Below, one piece after another: positions 35,692 through 45,401 of a DNA stretch of 64,000 nucleotides (position 1 is its first letter; each line of letters opens with the position of its first letter). Below the pieces are notes generated by a model. The model did not search any database. It saw only the letters and a program-made list of their open reading frames with translations, and was not told the origin of the DNA. The position numbers were made by a program, and so were the translations under genes. The stretch is from Mucilaginibacter sp. OK098 (GTDB lineage Bacteria > Bacteroidota > Bacteroidia > Sphingobacteriales > Sphingobacteriaceae). The DNA lies in contig NZ_FRCM01000008.1 in the NCBI RefSeq assembly GCF_900142915.1, positions 248,001 to 312,000 on the forward strand, written 5' to 3'.

Positions 35692-36525
35692 TCAAATCAC
35701 CCCCGCTTTCTCCAACTCCACCTGCATCTCCTGCTGAATTTTCAATGCTTCTGCTCTTGCGGCTTCGGCAAAGTCTTCGCCATTTGAGGCATAAATTATG
35801 GAGCGCGATGCGTTGACTATCAATCCGCAATCTTTATTCATTCCATAGTGGCAAACCTCGGCAAGGTTACCGCCCTGCGCACCTACTCCCGGTACCAGTA
35901 AAAAGTTATCAGGTGCAAATTTGCGGATGTTGGTAAACTCGGTGCTTTTAGTGGCGCCCACAACGTACATTATCCGGTCGGCATTAGCCCAGGTATTGGC
36001 TTTTTGGATCACGGCTTCGTATAATAAGCCGTGCTCCGTTGTTAAATATTGAAAATCCTTGCTGCCTGCTGACGAGGTAAGCGCCAGGATGATCACCCAT
36101 TTATCTTTATATTCAAGGTATGGCGATACAGCATCATGCCCCATATATGGTGATAAAGTTATCGCATCAAAGCTCATGCCCGCGGCCGATTCATCAAAAA
36201 AAGCTTTGGCATACATGCCTGACGTATTGCCCATATCGCCGCGCTTGGCATCAATTATATTCAGACATTCTTTTGGCAGGTATTTCCAGGTTGCTATCAG
36301 GCTTTGTAAGCCGCTTACGCCATGCTTTTCATAAAACGCGGCATTAGGTTTGTATGATACGCATAGATCATGAGTTGCATCGATTATCCTTTTGTTAAAC
36401 TCAAATATCGGGTCGGGATATTCTTTTAAAAACGCCGGGATCTTCTCAACGTCAGTATCAAGCCCTACGCATAAAAATGTTTTTTTTTGTTTGATCTGGT
36501 TAATCAGGTACTGGCGGGATATCAT
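35692..36525 (-). CDS. pyrF: Orotidine 5'-phosphate decarboxylase, type 2
   Basis: A 277-residue enzyme that makes UMP from OMP. FLCVGLDTDVEKIPAFL, SYKPNAAFYEKHG, the catalytic block NIIDAKRGDMGNTSGMYA and FLLVPGVGAQGG mark the longer PyrF subfamily of Bacteroidota and actinobacteria. The gene converges with the toxin gene across a 31-bp gap without a visible terminator. Upstream lies a 412-bp spacer before rho. Confidence 0.96.
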   Translation of the reverse strand: MISRQYLINQIKQKKTFLCVGLDTDVEKIPAFLKEYPDPIFEFNKRIIDATHDLCVSYKPNAAFYEKHGVSGLQSLIATWKYLPKECLNIIDAKRGDMGNTSGMYAKAFFDESAAGMSFDAITLSPYMGHDAVSPYLEYKDKWVIILALTSSAGSKDFQYLTTEHGLLYEAVIQKANTWANADRIMYVVGATKSTEFTNIRKFAPDNFLLVPGVGAQGGNLAEVCHYGMNKDCGLIVNASRSIIYASNGEDFAEAARAEALKIQQEMQVELEKAGVI

Positions 36526-36937
36526 GTGCGGTGTTTTATTTTTTTTTGAATGCCCAAAAAAACTAAAATTTAGTTGAAGTGTTAGCCCAATGAAGGATAT
36601 TTTTTTAAATAGTTTGATAATTTAAATTAATTGAGTAGAATTGCAGTGTTTTCCGTTGAATTTTTCTTGCACTAAAGAAACAATTTAAAACTCCACGTTA
36701 TTTTATTAATTATTTACATGGGTTTAGATGTTGCATAACTAAGTTGCATAATAAATTTATTTCATATTAAAACATCTCCATTTATATAAATATAAATAGA
36801 ATTTGCTAAAATACATTTACAGTTAGCTAACGGTACATAGCTTATAATCAAGTAAAAACACCGCGACTCCTTAGTACTATTGAAAATAATTACGACTACA
36901 AAAAATATTAAAATCCCTTTGATCTATAATTCATAAT
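36526..36937. other. 412-bp spacer between pyrF and rho
   Basis: An AT-rich region between divergent genes. TTTCTT and AAGAAA form a small inverted repeat at 36663-36680. No exact TAnnTTTG element, small gene or repeat arm was found. Its length leaves room for a long rho leader, as in organisms where rho is autoregulated, but no specific element can be named. Confidence 0.4.
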
Positions 36938-38566
36938 ATGTTTGATACAAACGAATTGAACGACAAACTCGTTTCTGAGTTACGCGAAATTGCCAAAAAC
37001 TTAGGTATTGCCGAAGCTGATGAACTTAGAAAAGCTGCGCTTATCACAAAAATTGTGGAACAGGAGCAGCTGATTGAAGCAGCCCGCGCACAGCAGGATA
37101 CTGTTAACAGCAATTACGCTGCAGTTGAAGCACCTGCACCAGCAGCAGAAGCTGCCGAAAAAACACGAAAAAGAATCCGCACTATAAAAAATAGTAATAC
37201 ACCGCGCGTTGAGGTGCCGTTGGATGATACCAACCTTTTTGATATGCCCGATGACGAAGCCGTTGTTGATGAATCAGAAAATGCTGAGCAGCCCGTAGCA
37301 GAAGAAACAAGCGCCGAACAACCAGCAGAAAACGAAGGCGAAGCAAAAAACGAAGAGATGGTAACTGAAGGCCGTCCTCAAAAATTTGAGCGCCGGGTTA
37401 ACAACCAAACCAGCCAGCAAAAAAGCCAGGAACCTGCTATAAACCTTGATTTTGATAACGTTATTGTAAACGAAGGCGTACTTGAAATTATGCCCGATGG
37501 TTATGGTTTTTTGCGTTCATCAGATTATAACTATTTAACATCGCCTGATGATATTTACGTATCACAATCACAGATAAAACTATTTGGCCTTAAAACAGGC
37601 GATACTGTACGCGGAAGCATCAGGCCTCCGAAAGAAGGCGAAAAATATTTCCCTTTAGTACGTGTGGAAGCCATTAATGGCCGGATCCCTGCAGAAGTAC
37701 GCGACCGTGTTCCTTTTGATCACTTGACCCCGTTATTTCCTTCAGAAAAATTAAGCCTGTTTACTGATGCCGGTAACTATTCTACCCGTATTATGGATTT
37801 GTTTTCGCCAATTGGTAAAGGACAACGTGGTTTAATTGTGGCGCAACCTAAAACAGGTAAAACCATGCTGTTAAAGGATGTGGCCAACGCTATTGCCAAA
37901 AACCATCCGGAGGTTTACCTTATTATATTACTGATTGACGAACGCCCGGAAGAAGTAACAGACATGGCCCGGAGCGTACGCGCCGAAGTTGTATCATCAA
38001 CATTTGATGAGCCTGCTGAACGCCACGTTAAAATTGCTAACATTGTTTTGGAAAAAGCAAAACGTATGGTTGAATGTGGTCATGATGTGGTTATATTATT
38101 AGACTCTATTACACGCCTTGCCCGTGCTTATAATACGGTTGCTCCTGCATCAGGTAAAATATTATCAGGTGGTGTTGATGCAAATGCATTACACAAGCCT
38201 AAACGCTTTTTTGGAGCGGCTCGTAATATTGAGGATGGCGGTTCATTAACCATTATCGCTACTGCATTAACAGAAACCGGATCGAAAATGGACGAGGTTA
38301 TTTTTGAAGAGTTTAAAGGTACCGGTAACATGGAGCTGCAATTGGATCGTAAGTTATCTAACAAACGCATCTTCCCTGCTATCGATATTACTGCTTCAAG
38401 TACCCGCCGTGATGATTTACTGCTTGACCGCGAAACATTACAACGGATCTGGATTTTACGTAATCACCTGGCAGACATGAACTCACAAGAATCGATGGAA
38501 TTTTTACAGGGCCAGATTAAAGGCACAAGAACCAACGAAGAGTTTTTGATTTCTATGAATTCGTAA
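36938..38566 (+). CDS. rho: Transcription termination factor Rho
   Basis: A 542-residue hexameric RNA helicase. An N-terminal SAP-like helix bundle (residues 1-45) is followed by an acidic, Ala/Glu-rich insertion (about 65-150), characteristic of Bacteroidota Rho. The RNA-binding cold-shock-like domain ([19 protein letters not shown]) comes next, then the ATPase core with Walker [11 protein letters not shown]-loop region [34 protein letters not shown] and the C-terminal [17 protein letters not shown]. All catalytic motifs are intact. A terminator-like hairpin follows. Confidence 0.97.
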   Translation: MFDTNELNDKLVSELREIAKNLGIAEADELRKAALITKIVEQEQLIEAARAQQDTVNSNYAAVEAPAPAAEAAEKTRKRIRTIKNSNTPRVEVPLDDTNLFDMPDDEAVVDESENAEQPVAEETSAEQPAENEGEAKNEEMVTEGRPQKFERRVNNQTSQQKSQEPAINLDFDNVIVNEGVLEIMPDGYGFLRSSDYNYLTSPDDIYVSQSQIKLFGLKTGDTVRGSIRPPKEGEKYFPLVRVEAINGRIPAEVRDRVPFDHLTPLFPSEKLSLFTDAGNYSTRIMDLFSPIGKGQRGLIVAQPKTGKTMLLKDVANAIAKNHPEVYLIILLIDERPEEVTDMARSVRAEVVSSTFDEPAERHVKIANIVLEKAKRMVECGHDVVILLDSITRLARAYNTVAPASGKILSGGVDANALHKPKRFFGAARNIEDGGSLTIIATALTETGSKMDEVIFEEFKGTGNMELQLDRKLSNKRIFPAIDITASSTRRDDLLLDRETLQRIWILRNHLADMNSQESMEFLQGQIKGTRTNEEFLISMNS

Positions 38567-38581
38567 TAAATTAATTTTTAT

Positions 38582-38626
38582 GAAGTTATATTAGCAGAAA
38601 GTTAACAGATAACTTCCTGTTTATTT
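38582..38626 (+). terminator. Probable terminator after rho
   Basis: GAAGTTAT and ATAACTTC form an 8-bp stem with a 19-nt loop, followed by CTGTTTATTT. Confidence 0.5.
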
Positions 38627-38654
38627 AATAAAATCTTGATACCTTCATAGCGGA

Positions 38655-39398
38655 ATGAAGAATCGTGTAAAAAAACACTTACCAAATGCTATTACCTGTG
38701 CAAACCTGTTTAGTGGTTGCATAGGTATAGTTTTAGCATTTAAAGGTGAACTTATAGCTGCCTCTTATGCAATTTTTCTGTCGGCTATTTTTGACTTTTT
38801 TGACGGGCTTGCATCACGGGTACTTAAATCATTTTCAGGCATAGGTAAAGACCTTGATTCACTGGCTGATATGGTAAGCTTTGGCGTATTGCCGGCCGTA
38901 ATAATGTACCAAATATTGCTACAAGCCCGACAGATTGATAACATAAGTCCATATTTAAATTTCATAGCATTCCTGATCCCCGTATTTTCGGCGTTAAGAC
39001 TTGCTAAATTTAACGTGGATACCCGCCAGGCTGAACATTTTATAGGGTTGCCTACACCGGCAAATGCAATTCTTATCGCTTCTTTCCCGCTAATTCTCGA
39101 TCATCATAACAGGTACTTTACCCCATCCCTTCAAAATCCATATGTATTATCAGTGCTGATAATTATAATGTGTTCATTATTAGTGATAGAAGTGCCAATG
39201 ATGTCGTTAAAATTTAAAAACCGCGATTTCAACAAAAATATTTTCCGCTATTTATTATTACTATTTTCGGCAATACTGATACTATTTTTTAAATTTGCAG
39301 CGGTTCCGGTAGTTATAGTATTTTATATCATTCTATCGTTTATCCAATTCAAATTTTCAAATGAAGATATCCTGGGCAGGGCACAAAAAGAAGGCTAA
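38655..39398 (+). CDS. pssA: CDP-diacylglycerol-serine O-phosphatidyltransferase
   Basis: A 247-residue membrane enzyme with about eight hydrophobic helices that makes phosphatidylserine, the precursor of phosphatidylethanolamine. The CDP-alcohol phosphotransferase motif DFFDGLASRVLKSFSGIGKDLDSLAD contains the conserved DGxxAR...GxxxDxxxD ligands (Asp is present at each site). LPNAITCANLFSGCIGI is the usual start. It begins 88 bp after rho, and purS follows 35 bp downstream, though the functions are unrelated. Confidence 0.95.
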   Translation: MKNRVKKHLPNAITCANLFSGCIGIVLAFKGELIAASYAIFLSAIFDFFDGLASRVLKSFSGIGKDLDSLADMVSFGVLPAVIMYQILLQARQIDNISPYLNFIAFLIPVFSALRLAKFNVDTRQAEHFIGLPTPANAILIASFPLILDHHNRYFTPSLQNPYVLSVLIIIMCSLLVIEVPMMSLKFKNRDFNKNIFRYLLLLFSAILILFFKFAAVPVVIVFYIILSFIQFKFSNEDILGRAQKEG

Positions 39399-39433
39399 AT
39401 GCTAAGGATATACTCCTATTTAAACAAATACTA

Positions 39434-39688
39434 ATGAAAAAATTCCAGGCTGAAATTGACGTAATGCCAAAAAAAGAAATACTTGACCCACAGGGTAAAG
39501 CAGTAACAGGGAGCATGAAAAACCTGGGTTTAGCAGAAATTCAAAACGTTCGCATCGGCAAGCATATTACTTTAGAAATTGATGCTGAAAGTGAAGAAAT
39601 TGCACATATTAAGGTTGATACCGCCTGCAAAAATTTGTTGGCCAATTTAATTATGGAAAGCTATAGCTTTAGTGTAAAGGCTATTTAA
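39434..39688 (+). CDS. purS: Phosphoribosylformylglycinamidine synthase subunit PurS
   Basis: An 84-residue small subunit of the three-part FGAM synthase (PurL-PurQ-PurS). FQAEIDVMPKKEILDPQGKAV, the NLGLAEIQNVRIGKHI core and the C-terminal CKNLLANLIMESYSFSV match the family along its length. It helps carry ammonia from PurQ to PurL in purine synthesis. Neither partner gene is in the window. The stop codon is directly followed by a heptamer repeat arm. Confidence 0.94.
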   Translation: MKKFQAEIDVMPKKEILDPQGKAVTGSMKNLGLAEIQNVRIGKHITLEIDAESEEIAHIKVDTACKNLLANLIMESYSFSVKAI

Positions 39689-39821
39689 AGAGATTAGTTA
39701 ATTAGAGGTTAGAGATTAGAGATTAGTTTTAAAACCTAAAAAAGGAATTATCAAGGCATAGAAGAAGTAAGCGCAACAGCTTTTTTCTTACTAATCTCTA
39801 ATCTCCAGCCTCTAATCTCTA
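39689..39821. repeat. Inverted TTAGAGA-family heptamer arms between convergent genes
   Basis: Arm 1 at 39689-39727 starts at the first base after the purS stop and steps as GAGATTA GTTAATT AGAGGTT AGAGATT AGAGATT AG. Arm 2 at 39791-39821 (CTAATCT CTAATCT CCAGCCT CTAATCT CTA) is the inverse and ends one base before the Hpt gene stop. The loop is about 63 nt. Confidence 0.88.
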
Positions 39822-39822
39822 T

Positions 39823-40200
39823 TTACAACCCCGCTGCCCTATCTGCCCTAATTTTTACAAGTCTGTCTAAATTAGGCGTAATAATACTGCGTACCTCGTT
39901 AAATTTCGAAACCAGTAACTTCTCGTCGGAGGCACCTTCTTTGGCCATTATTTCAACTTCCTGTATAGTTGCCTGGCTTATAGGCATCCCAAAAAAACCA
40001 AGATTAGGCTTTAATTTATGTGCTGCCGAAGCCGCAAGTACCCAGTCTTTATTATCTATAGCAGTAGTAATAGTTTGTAATAACTCAGGGGTTTGCTGCA
40101 GAAACATATCGATTGATTCTACGATAAACTCATCACTGCCATCAGCAATCTCAAATAAAAAAGAAAGATCGAGGTCATGTTCGGGAAAAATATGTGACAT
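39823..40200 (-). CDS. Histidine-containing phosphotransfer (Hpt) protein
   Basis: About 125 residues from the ATG at 40200; a TTG at 40221 would add seven. The phosphotransfer motif AAHKLKPNLGFFGM (phospho-His, then the conserved Lys and Gly) lies in a four-helix bundle, and the start LDLSFLFEIADGSDEFIVESIDMFLQ is typical of stand-alone Hpt modules. It shuttles phosphate between hybrid kinases and response regulators. The hybrid kinase at 10226 lacks an Hpt domain and could be a partner, though this is only an inference. It is downstream of folK with a short gap. Confidence 0.88.
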   Translation of the reverse strand: MSHIFPEHDLDLSFLFEIADGSDEFIVESIDMFLQQTPELLQTITTAIDNKDWVLAASAAHKLKPNLGFFGMPISQATIQEVEIMAKEGASDEKLLVSKFNEVRSIITPNLDRLVKIRADRAAGL

Positions 40201-40223
40201 ATAGCGGTTTATATTCTTCAAAT

Positions 40224-40703
40224 TTATAATTTTTTCACAATCAAGCTATCTTTAAGTTCATTTTTGATGAGCAAAATTGATTTATTTATAGCAGGGTGCA
40301 CTAAATCGGGCGCAATTTCGGCAAGAGGCTCCAACGTAAACCTCCTTTTATGCAGTTCAGGGTGCGGAACATGTAATCCTTCTTCGTTAATAATTTCCGC
40401 TCCGTAAAATAATATATCAATATCTATGGTGCGCGAGCCCCATTTTTCTTCACGTCTCCTTCCTAATATAAGCTCAATAGCCAATATTTTTCGGAGAACC
40501 TCCCGGGCAGAAATATCTGTTTCTATAACTACAACCTGGTTTAAATAATCAGGCGCATCTGTTTTACCCCATGATTGGGTTTCATATATTGATGAGGCTT
40601 TTATAACCGGCGCAATACGCAGCTCAATAAGCTTAATAGCCTCTTGCATAAAGTGCTGCCGGTTGCCCAAATTACTACCAAGTAGTAAAAAAACATTATT
40701 CAT
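40224..40703 (-). CDS. folK: 2-amino-4-hydroxy-6-hydroxymethyldihydropteridine pyrophosphokinase
   Basis: A 159-residue HPPK, the enzyme before dihydropteroate synthase in folate synthesis. VFLLLGSNLGNRQHFMQEA, SSIYETQSWG, LNQVVVIET and the Arg/Asp-rich RRREEKWGSRTIDIDILFYG with HPELHKRRFTLEPLAEI are the family motifs, and all metal- and ATP-binding residues are in place. It precedes the Hpt gene in one probable operon and diverges from sppA. Confidence 0.96.
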   Translation of the reverse strand: MNNVFLLLGSNLGNRQHFMQEAIKLIELRIAPVIKASSIYETQSWGKTDAPDYLNQVVVIETDISAREVLRKILAIELILGRRREEKWGSRTIDIDILFYGAEIINEEGLHVPHPELHKRRFTLEPLAEIAPDLVHPAINKSILLIKNELKDSLIVKKL

Positions 40704-40755
40704 GTTGTAACAAATATTATAGACAACGCTCTTAACATTATGTGCATTGAATTAC

Positions 40756-40763
40756 TAAGTTTG
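40756..40763 (+). promoter_or_regulatory. -7 promoter element of sppA
   Basis: TAAGTTTG is an exact TAnnTTTG match, 26 bases upstream of the sppA ATG. Confidence 0.55.
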
Positions 40764-40789
40764 CATAGATAAAAGATTTATAACATTTA

Positions 40790-42568
40790 ATGAAACAATT
40801 TTTCAAATTTGTCTTCGCCAGCATGCTGGGTTTTATTTTAGCAAGTGTTGTAGTGATAATTGCTATTATCGTATTTATTGCAGGTATAGTTGATGCGGGC
40901 AATGACAAATCGATCGTGGTTGATGCTAATTCAGTGCTTCAATTAAAATTGAATTATCCAATTACTGAGCGCACGCCTAACAATCCATTGTCAGGACTGA
41001 GCTTTTTAGGCATTGACGGGGAAAAATCTATTGGTCTTAATGACATATTGGCCAATATTAAAAAAGCAAAAACCGACTCAAACATTAAGGGCATCTTTCT
41101 TGATGAAAGCATCTTATCTGCTGGTGAGGCAACTACCGAAGAGATCCGCAATGCATTGATCGACTTCAAAAAATCGGGTAAATTCATCATTGCCTATTCA
41201 GAAATTTATACACAGGGCTTTTATTACCTGGCATCGGTTGCTGATAAGGTATATATTAATCCAAAAGGCATTTTTGATTTTAAGGGCTTCAGCTCTCAGA
41301 TCACCTTTTTAAAGGGAGCCCTGGATAAATTGGGCATCGAAGCACAAATAATAAAGGTTGGTACTTATAAAAGCGCAGTTGAACCTTACTTTTTAACTAA
41401 AATGAGCGATGCAAACCGCTTACAGGTTAACTCCTACCTGGGCTCGTTATATGATCATTTCTTAACCGGCATCAGCGAAAGCCGCAAGATCAATAAAGAT
41501 TCACTATTTAGTATTGCCAATGGACTAAAGGTGCGCCTACCAGAAGATGCACTTAAATACAAGCTGGTTGATGGCTTAAAATACAAGGATGAAATTTTAG
41601 ACGAGCTTAAAAAGCGTACGGGTGTTGATGCCAAAGACGATTTAAAAAGTGTTGAACTGAGCGATTATGGCTCAAGCGAAACCTCAACTGATAATAAAAA
41701 GGAAACTTCAAAAAATAAAATAGCTATTGTATATGCGTCGGGCGATATTGTTGGTGGTGAAGGTGATGATAATAGTATAGGCTCTGAAAGAATTTCAAAG
41801 GCATTGCGAAAAGTAAGGCTGGACAATAAGATAAAGGCCGTTGTTTTCAGGATCAATTCGCCCGGTGGCAGCTCACTTGCCAGTGATGTAATATGGCGCG
41901 AGGTAATGCTCACCAAAAAAGTTAAACCTATTATTGTATCCATGGGCGACCTCGCTGCATCAGGCGGTTATTATATTGCATGTGCTGCTGACTCAATTAT
42001 TGCCGAGCCTAATACCATAACCGGCTCTATAGGCATTTTTGCAGTATTACCTAACATGCAAAAGTTTTTTAACGATAAGTTGGGGATAACTTTTGATGGC
42101 GTAAAAACCGGAAAATATGCCGATTTAGGCGATGTTTCCCGGCCTTTAACACCTGAAGAAAAAGCTATTCTGCAAAACCAGGTGAACCAGGGCTATGATT
42201 CATTTACTAAAGCTGTAGCTGCAGGCCGGAACAAAACACAGGCATATGTCAATAGCATTGGCCAGGGCCGGGTTTGGACAGGCACACAAGCCGTAAAAAT
42301 TGGATTGGTTGATCGCTTAGGAAATATTAATGATGCCATTGCATCTGCTGCTAAGAAAGCAAACATTAAAAAATACAACCTGGTAGCCTATCCCGAGCAG
42401 AAAAGTTTTTTAAACAAGTTTGGCCTCGGCATGAATGCTGAAATAAAGGCACACATTATGAAGGCGGAACTGGGCGAAAACTTCAAGTACTACCAACAAA
42501 TAAAAGGAGTTACCCAACTGATGCGCACCCCACAGGCACGTATGCCTTATGATATAGCGATTAATTAG
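40790..42568 (+). CDS. sppA: Signal peptide peptidase SppA, 67-kDa type
   Basis: A 592-residue inner-membrane serine protease with tandem S49 domains, which degrades leftover signal peptides. An N-terminal helix (MLGFILASVVVIIAIIVFIAG) anchors it. The first domain supplies the general-base Lys (VGTYKSAVEPYF, near residue 200). The second carries RINSPGGSSLASDVIW and the catalytic Ser in MGDLAASGGYYIACAAD. Length and order match E. coli SppA. It is a monocistronic gene with promoter and terminator. Confidence 0.95.
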   Translation: MKQFFKFVFASMLGFILASVVVIIAIIVFIAGIVDAGNDKSIVVDANSVLQLKLNYPITERTPNNPLSGLSFLGIDGEKSIGLNDILANIKKAKTDSNIKGIFLDESILSAGEATTEEIRNALIDFKKSGKFIIAYSEIYTQGFYYLASVADKVYINPKGIFDFKGFSSQITFLKGALDKLGIEAQIIKVGTYKSAVEPYFLTKMSDANRLQVNSYLGSLYDHFLTGISESRKINKDSLFSIANGLKVRLPEDALKYKLVDGLKYKDEILDELKKRTGVDAKDDLKSVELSDYGSSETSTDNKKETSKNKIAIVYASGDIVGGEGDDNSIGSERISKALRKVRLDNKIKAVVFRINSPGGSSLASDVIWREVMLTKKVKPIIVSMGDLAASGGYYIACAADSIIAEPNTITGSIGIFAVLPNMQKFFNDKLGITFDGVKTGKYADLGDVSRPLTPEEKAILQNQVNQGYDSFTKAVAAGRNKTQAYVNSIGQGRVWTGTQAVKIGLVDRLGNINDAIASAAKKANIKKYNLVAYPEQKSFLNKFGLGMNAEIKAHIMKAELGENFKYYQQIKGVTQLMRTPQARMPYDIAIN

Positions 42569-42588
42569 TTTTAAATATATTTTGATTG

Positions 42589-42623
42589 GAAAGCCGCCTG
42601 TATTGGGCGGCTTTCGTATTTTT
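42589..42623 (+). terminator. Rho-independent terminator after sppA
   Basis: GAAAGCCGCC and GGCGGCTTTC form a perfect 10-bp stem with a 7-nt loop, followed by GTATTTTT. Confidence 0.9.
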
Positions 42624-42640
42624 ACACCCTCATTCAAATT

Positions 42641-44317
42641 ATGGAAAACAAACCTATAGCCCGTAAGCTTCGCCTGTTATCGCAACTGATGGAGCTGCAT
42701 GAGGAAAATCCGTTTAAGATAAAATCAATTGCAAATGCCGCTTTTAAGGTTGATAAGCTGCCCTACCCTGTTGCAGGTAAAACTTTTGCAGAGCTTGAAA
42801 AAATTGAGGGTATAGGTAAAAGCACCGCGGGTAAAATTACCGAGTTGCTTGAAAAAGGTACGATGACCGACCTGGATGACCTTCTTGCCAAAACTCCCGA
42901 AGGTATTGTTGAAATGATGGGCATAAAGGGTATAGGTCCTAAAAAGATTGCAACAATCTGGAAAGAGCTCGGTATTGAAAACATTGGCGAGCTATTTTAC
43001 GCATGTAATGAAAACCGTTTGGTTGAAGCCAAAGGTTTTGGACTAAAAACACAGGAAGAGATCCGTAAGGTTATTGAATTTAACATGGCAAGCCATGGTA
43101 AATTTCTATATGCGAAGGTTGAACAGGAAGCCAAGGACTTTTTAGAACAACTAAAAAGCATTTTCCCGGATGCGTTAATAGAATTTGCTGGTGAGTTTCG
43201 CAGGTTTTGTGAGATCATTAATGTTTTAACTATCGTACTTGGCAGCCGCGATCAGGAAATTGCTTTTAATACCTTGCTGCATTCTGATATCATTAATGGT
43301 ATAGAAGCCGATAAGGATCATATAAAGGGGCACCTTGAAAACGGGTTGAAAATTGAGATTGTATGTGTAGAAAAACGTTATTTTTATAAAGAGCTGTTCA
43401 TCCAGACAGGTAATGACGAACACGTTAAGGCCATTCTTGATAAGGCAGCTGATCTTATCGACCAGCCAACAAGTGAAGAACTGATCTATACCAAAGCAGG
43501 AATGGTGTTTATCCATCCCGAGTTAAGGGAAGGGACAACTTTTATTGAACGTGCAGTAAAAGATTCACTTCCGCAATTGATTAATCACAATGATCTTAAG
43601 GGAACATTACATAACCACAGCACCTGGAGCGACGGGATAAATACTGTTGAAGAAATGGCCCTGTACTGCCGGGATGAATTAAAGCTGGAATATTTGGGCA
43701 TGTGCGATCATAGCAAAAGCGCATTTTATGCAAAGGGGCTTAGCATTGAACGCGTATTACAACAGCAGGAAGAAATAGATCACCTCAATAAAAAGCTAAA
43801 CGGCTTCCATATATTTAAAGGCATCGAATCGGATATTTTGTACGATGGTTCTCTTGACTACCCGGATGAGATCCTTAAACGTTTTGATTTTATTGTAGCC
43901 TCCGTTCACTCCATCCTTAAAATGGATGAGGAAAAAGCCACTTCACGTTTGATAAAGGCTATCGAAAACCCCTATACTACCATACTTGGCCACCCGACCG
44001 GCCGTTTGTTGTTAAGCAGGAACGGCTATCCTATCGATTATAAAAAAGTAATTGACGCCTGCGCTGCAAATAATGTGGTGATAGAAATAAATGCTAACCC
44101 GCTCCGCCTGGACCTGGATTGGCGCTGGCACCAATATGCGTTAGATAAAGGTGTTTGGCTTTCCATTAACCCTGATGCGCACCGAAAAGAAGGTTTTTTA
44201 GATATGTATTATGGTACATTAGTTGCAAGAAAAGGCGGACTGTATAAAGAAAGATGCTTAAATGCGTTATCATTGCAGGAAATTGAGAAGTTTTTTGATA
44301 GAAAAAAACTTCAATGA
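42641..44317 (+). CDS. PolX-like protein: HhH and degenerate polymerase region plus PHP domain
   Basis: A 558-residue protein with the architecture of bacterial family-X DNA polymerase. An 8-kDa-type and HhH region comes first (KIEGIGKSTAGKI, GIKGIGPKKIATIW), then a palm-like region and a C-terminal PHP phosphoesterase domain (from about 325). In the palm, GEFRRFCEIINVLTIVL stands where active PolX has GSxRR...GDIDxL, and KIEIVCVE replaces the segment with the third Asp, so the polymerase carboxylates are missing. The PHP metal ligands are all present (LHNHSTWSDG, CDHSKSA, IESDIL, ASVHS, LGHPTGR, NPDAHR). It is probably a nuclease or phosphoesterase, not a polymerase. Confidence 0.88.
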   Translation: MENKPIARKLRLLSQLMELHEENPFKIKSIANAAFKVDKLPYPVAGKTFAELEKIEGIGKSTAGKITELLEKGTMTDLDDLLAKTPEGIVEMMGIKGIGPKKIATIWKELGIENIGELFYACNENRLVEAKGFGLKTQEEIRKVIEFNMASHGKFLYAKVEQEAKDFLEQLKSIFPDALIEFAGEFRRFCEIINVLTIVLGSRDQEIAFNTLLHSDIINGIEADKDHIKGHLENGLKIEIVCVEKRYFYKELFIQTGNDEHVKAILDKAADLIDQPTSEELIYTKAGMVFIHPELREGTTFIERAVKDSLPQLINHNDLKGTLHNHSTWSDGINTVEEMALYCRDELKLEYLGMCDHSKSAFYAKGLSIERVLQQQEEIDHLNKKLNGFHIFKGIESDILYDGSLDYPDEILKRFDFIVASVHSILKMDEEKATSRLIKAIENPYTTILGHPTGRLLLSRNGYPIDYKKVIDACAANNVVIEINANPLRLDLDWRWHQYALDKGVWLSINPDAHRKEGFLDMYYGTLVARKGGLYKERCLNALSLQEIEKFFDRKKLQ

Positions 44318-44422
44318 TCAGAGGCTAGAGATTAGAAATCAGTCGGAAAAGTCCGGAAAGTCTGAAAGAAAAAAGGATGGATGCAATAGTACCAATGACC
44401 TAATGACAAATGACCAATGACC
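44318..44422. repeat. Mosaic of three repeat families ending inside hldA
   Basis: From the base after the PolX-like stop: CAGAGGC TAGAGAT TAGAAAT, then CAGTCGG AAAAGTC CGGAAAG TCTGAAA (to 44370), and after a unique 20 nt ACCAATG ACCTAAT GACAAAT GACCAAT GACC (44391-44422). The hldA start codon ATG at 44417 is part of the last repeat unit. Confidence 0.8.
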
Positions 44423-45397
44423 ATATTAGATAAAGTACGATCCATACAGTCATCACAAAAACAGCCTTCAATTTTGGTTATAGGCGACCTAATGATTGAC
44501 CATTATATTTGGGGCAATGCCACACGCCTATCACCAGAGGCGCCTGTGCCTATAGTAAATGTAAAGAATGAGTCGACAACGCTGGGTGGCGCGGGTAATG
44601 TTGTTCAAAACCTGGTGTCACTTGGTGCAAACGTTACCGTTGCCGGGGTGATTGGTGACGATACAATGGGAAATCAGCTAATTGGAATATTAGAGGCTGA
44701 GGGTGTTACAACCGATACTATTATTAAGGACAGTTCAAGGCCCACAACAGTTAAAACCCGTGTTTTAGCCGGAAGGCATCAGCTGGTAAGGATTGATAAG
44801 GAAGTTACCGATGCAGTTTCCGTTTTAATAGCTAATGAGCTTACTGATAAGCTTGTTGAAATTATCGATAGTGCAGATATCATCATCTTCTCTGATTATA
44901 ATAAAGGTTTATTTTCACCAGCGCTTACTCAACGACTAATAAAAATCGCCAATGATCATCAAAAAAAGGTAATTATTGACCCTAAAGGGCTGAATTACGA
45001 AAAGTATAATGGGGCCTATTTAATAAAACCCAACCGGAAAGAACTGGCCGAAGCAGCTAAAACCGAATCGATAAAAAACATTGCAGAACTACAGGAGGCG
45101 GCGAAAACTATTTTTGAACAAACCCAAACCACTTATTTAGTTGTAACCCTTTCGGAAGAAGGGATGGCAATTATCACTGAGCAAACCAGTAAATTACTGC
45201 CCGTAAAAGCAAGGGAGGTTTTTGATGTTACCGGTGCCGGTGATACAGTTATAGCTGCTATTGCTTATTTTATAGCATCCGGATTCACTGTTGAGGAAGC
45301 TTGCGACCTTGCCAATCATGCCGCAGCAATAGTGGTAAGGCATGTGGGCAGCGCAACTACAACAATTGATGAAATTGTAAAAGACATGACTGAATAG
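44417..45397 (+). CDS. hldA: D-glycero-beta-D-manno-heptose-7-phosphate kinase
   Basis: A 326-residue PfkB/ribokinase-fold enzyme equal to the N-terminal half of HldE. ILVIGDLMIDHYIWGNATRLSPEAPVPIV, LGGAGNVVQNL and the ATP-site DVTGAGDTVIAAIAYF with the catalytic Asp identify the heptose kinase. It makes heptose 1,7-bisphosphate for the LPS inner core. In this organism the kinase and the adenylyltransferase (46189) are separate genes with gmhA between them. The ATG lies inside a CCAATGA-type repeat, so MTI is repeat-derived. Confidence 0.95.
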   Translation: MTILDKVRSIQSSQKQPSILVIGDLMIDHYIWGNATRLSPEAPVPIVNVKNESTTLGGAGNVVQNLVSLGANVTVAGVIGDDTMGNQLIGILEAEGVTTDTIIKDSSRPTTVKTRVLAGRHQLVRIDKEVTDAVSVLIANELTDKLVEIIDSADIIIFSDYNKGLFSPALTQRLIKIANDHQKKVIIDPKGLNYEKYNGAYLIKPNRKELAEAAKTESIKNIAELQEAAKTIFEQTQTTYLVVTLSEEGMAIITEQTSKLLPVKAREVFDVTGAGDTVIAAIAYFIASGFTVEEACDLANHAAAIVVRHVGSATTTIDEIVKDMTE

Positions 45398-45401
45398 TTT
45401 A

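Noticed and set aside
36663-36680. The TTTCTT/AAGAAA inverted repeat as a riboswitch or attenuator for rho
   Set aside because: A 6-bp AT-rich stem is expected by chance in such AT-rich DNA and has no supporting elements.
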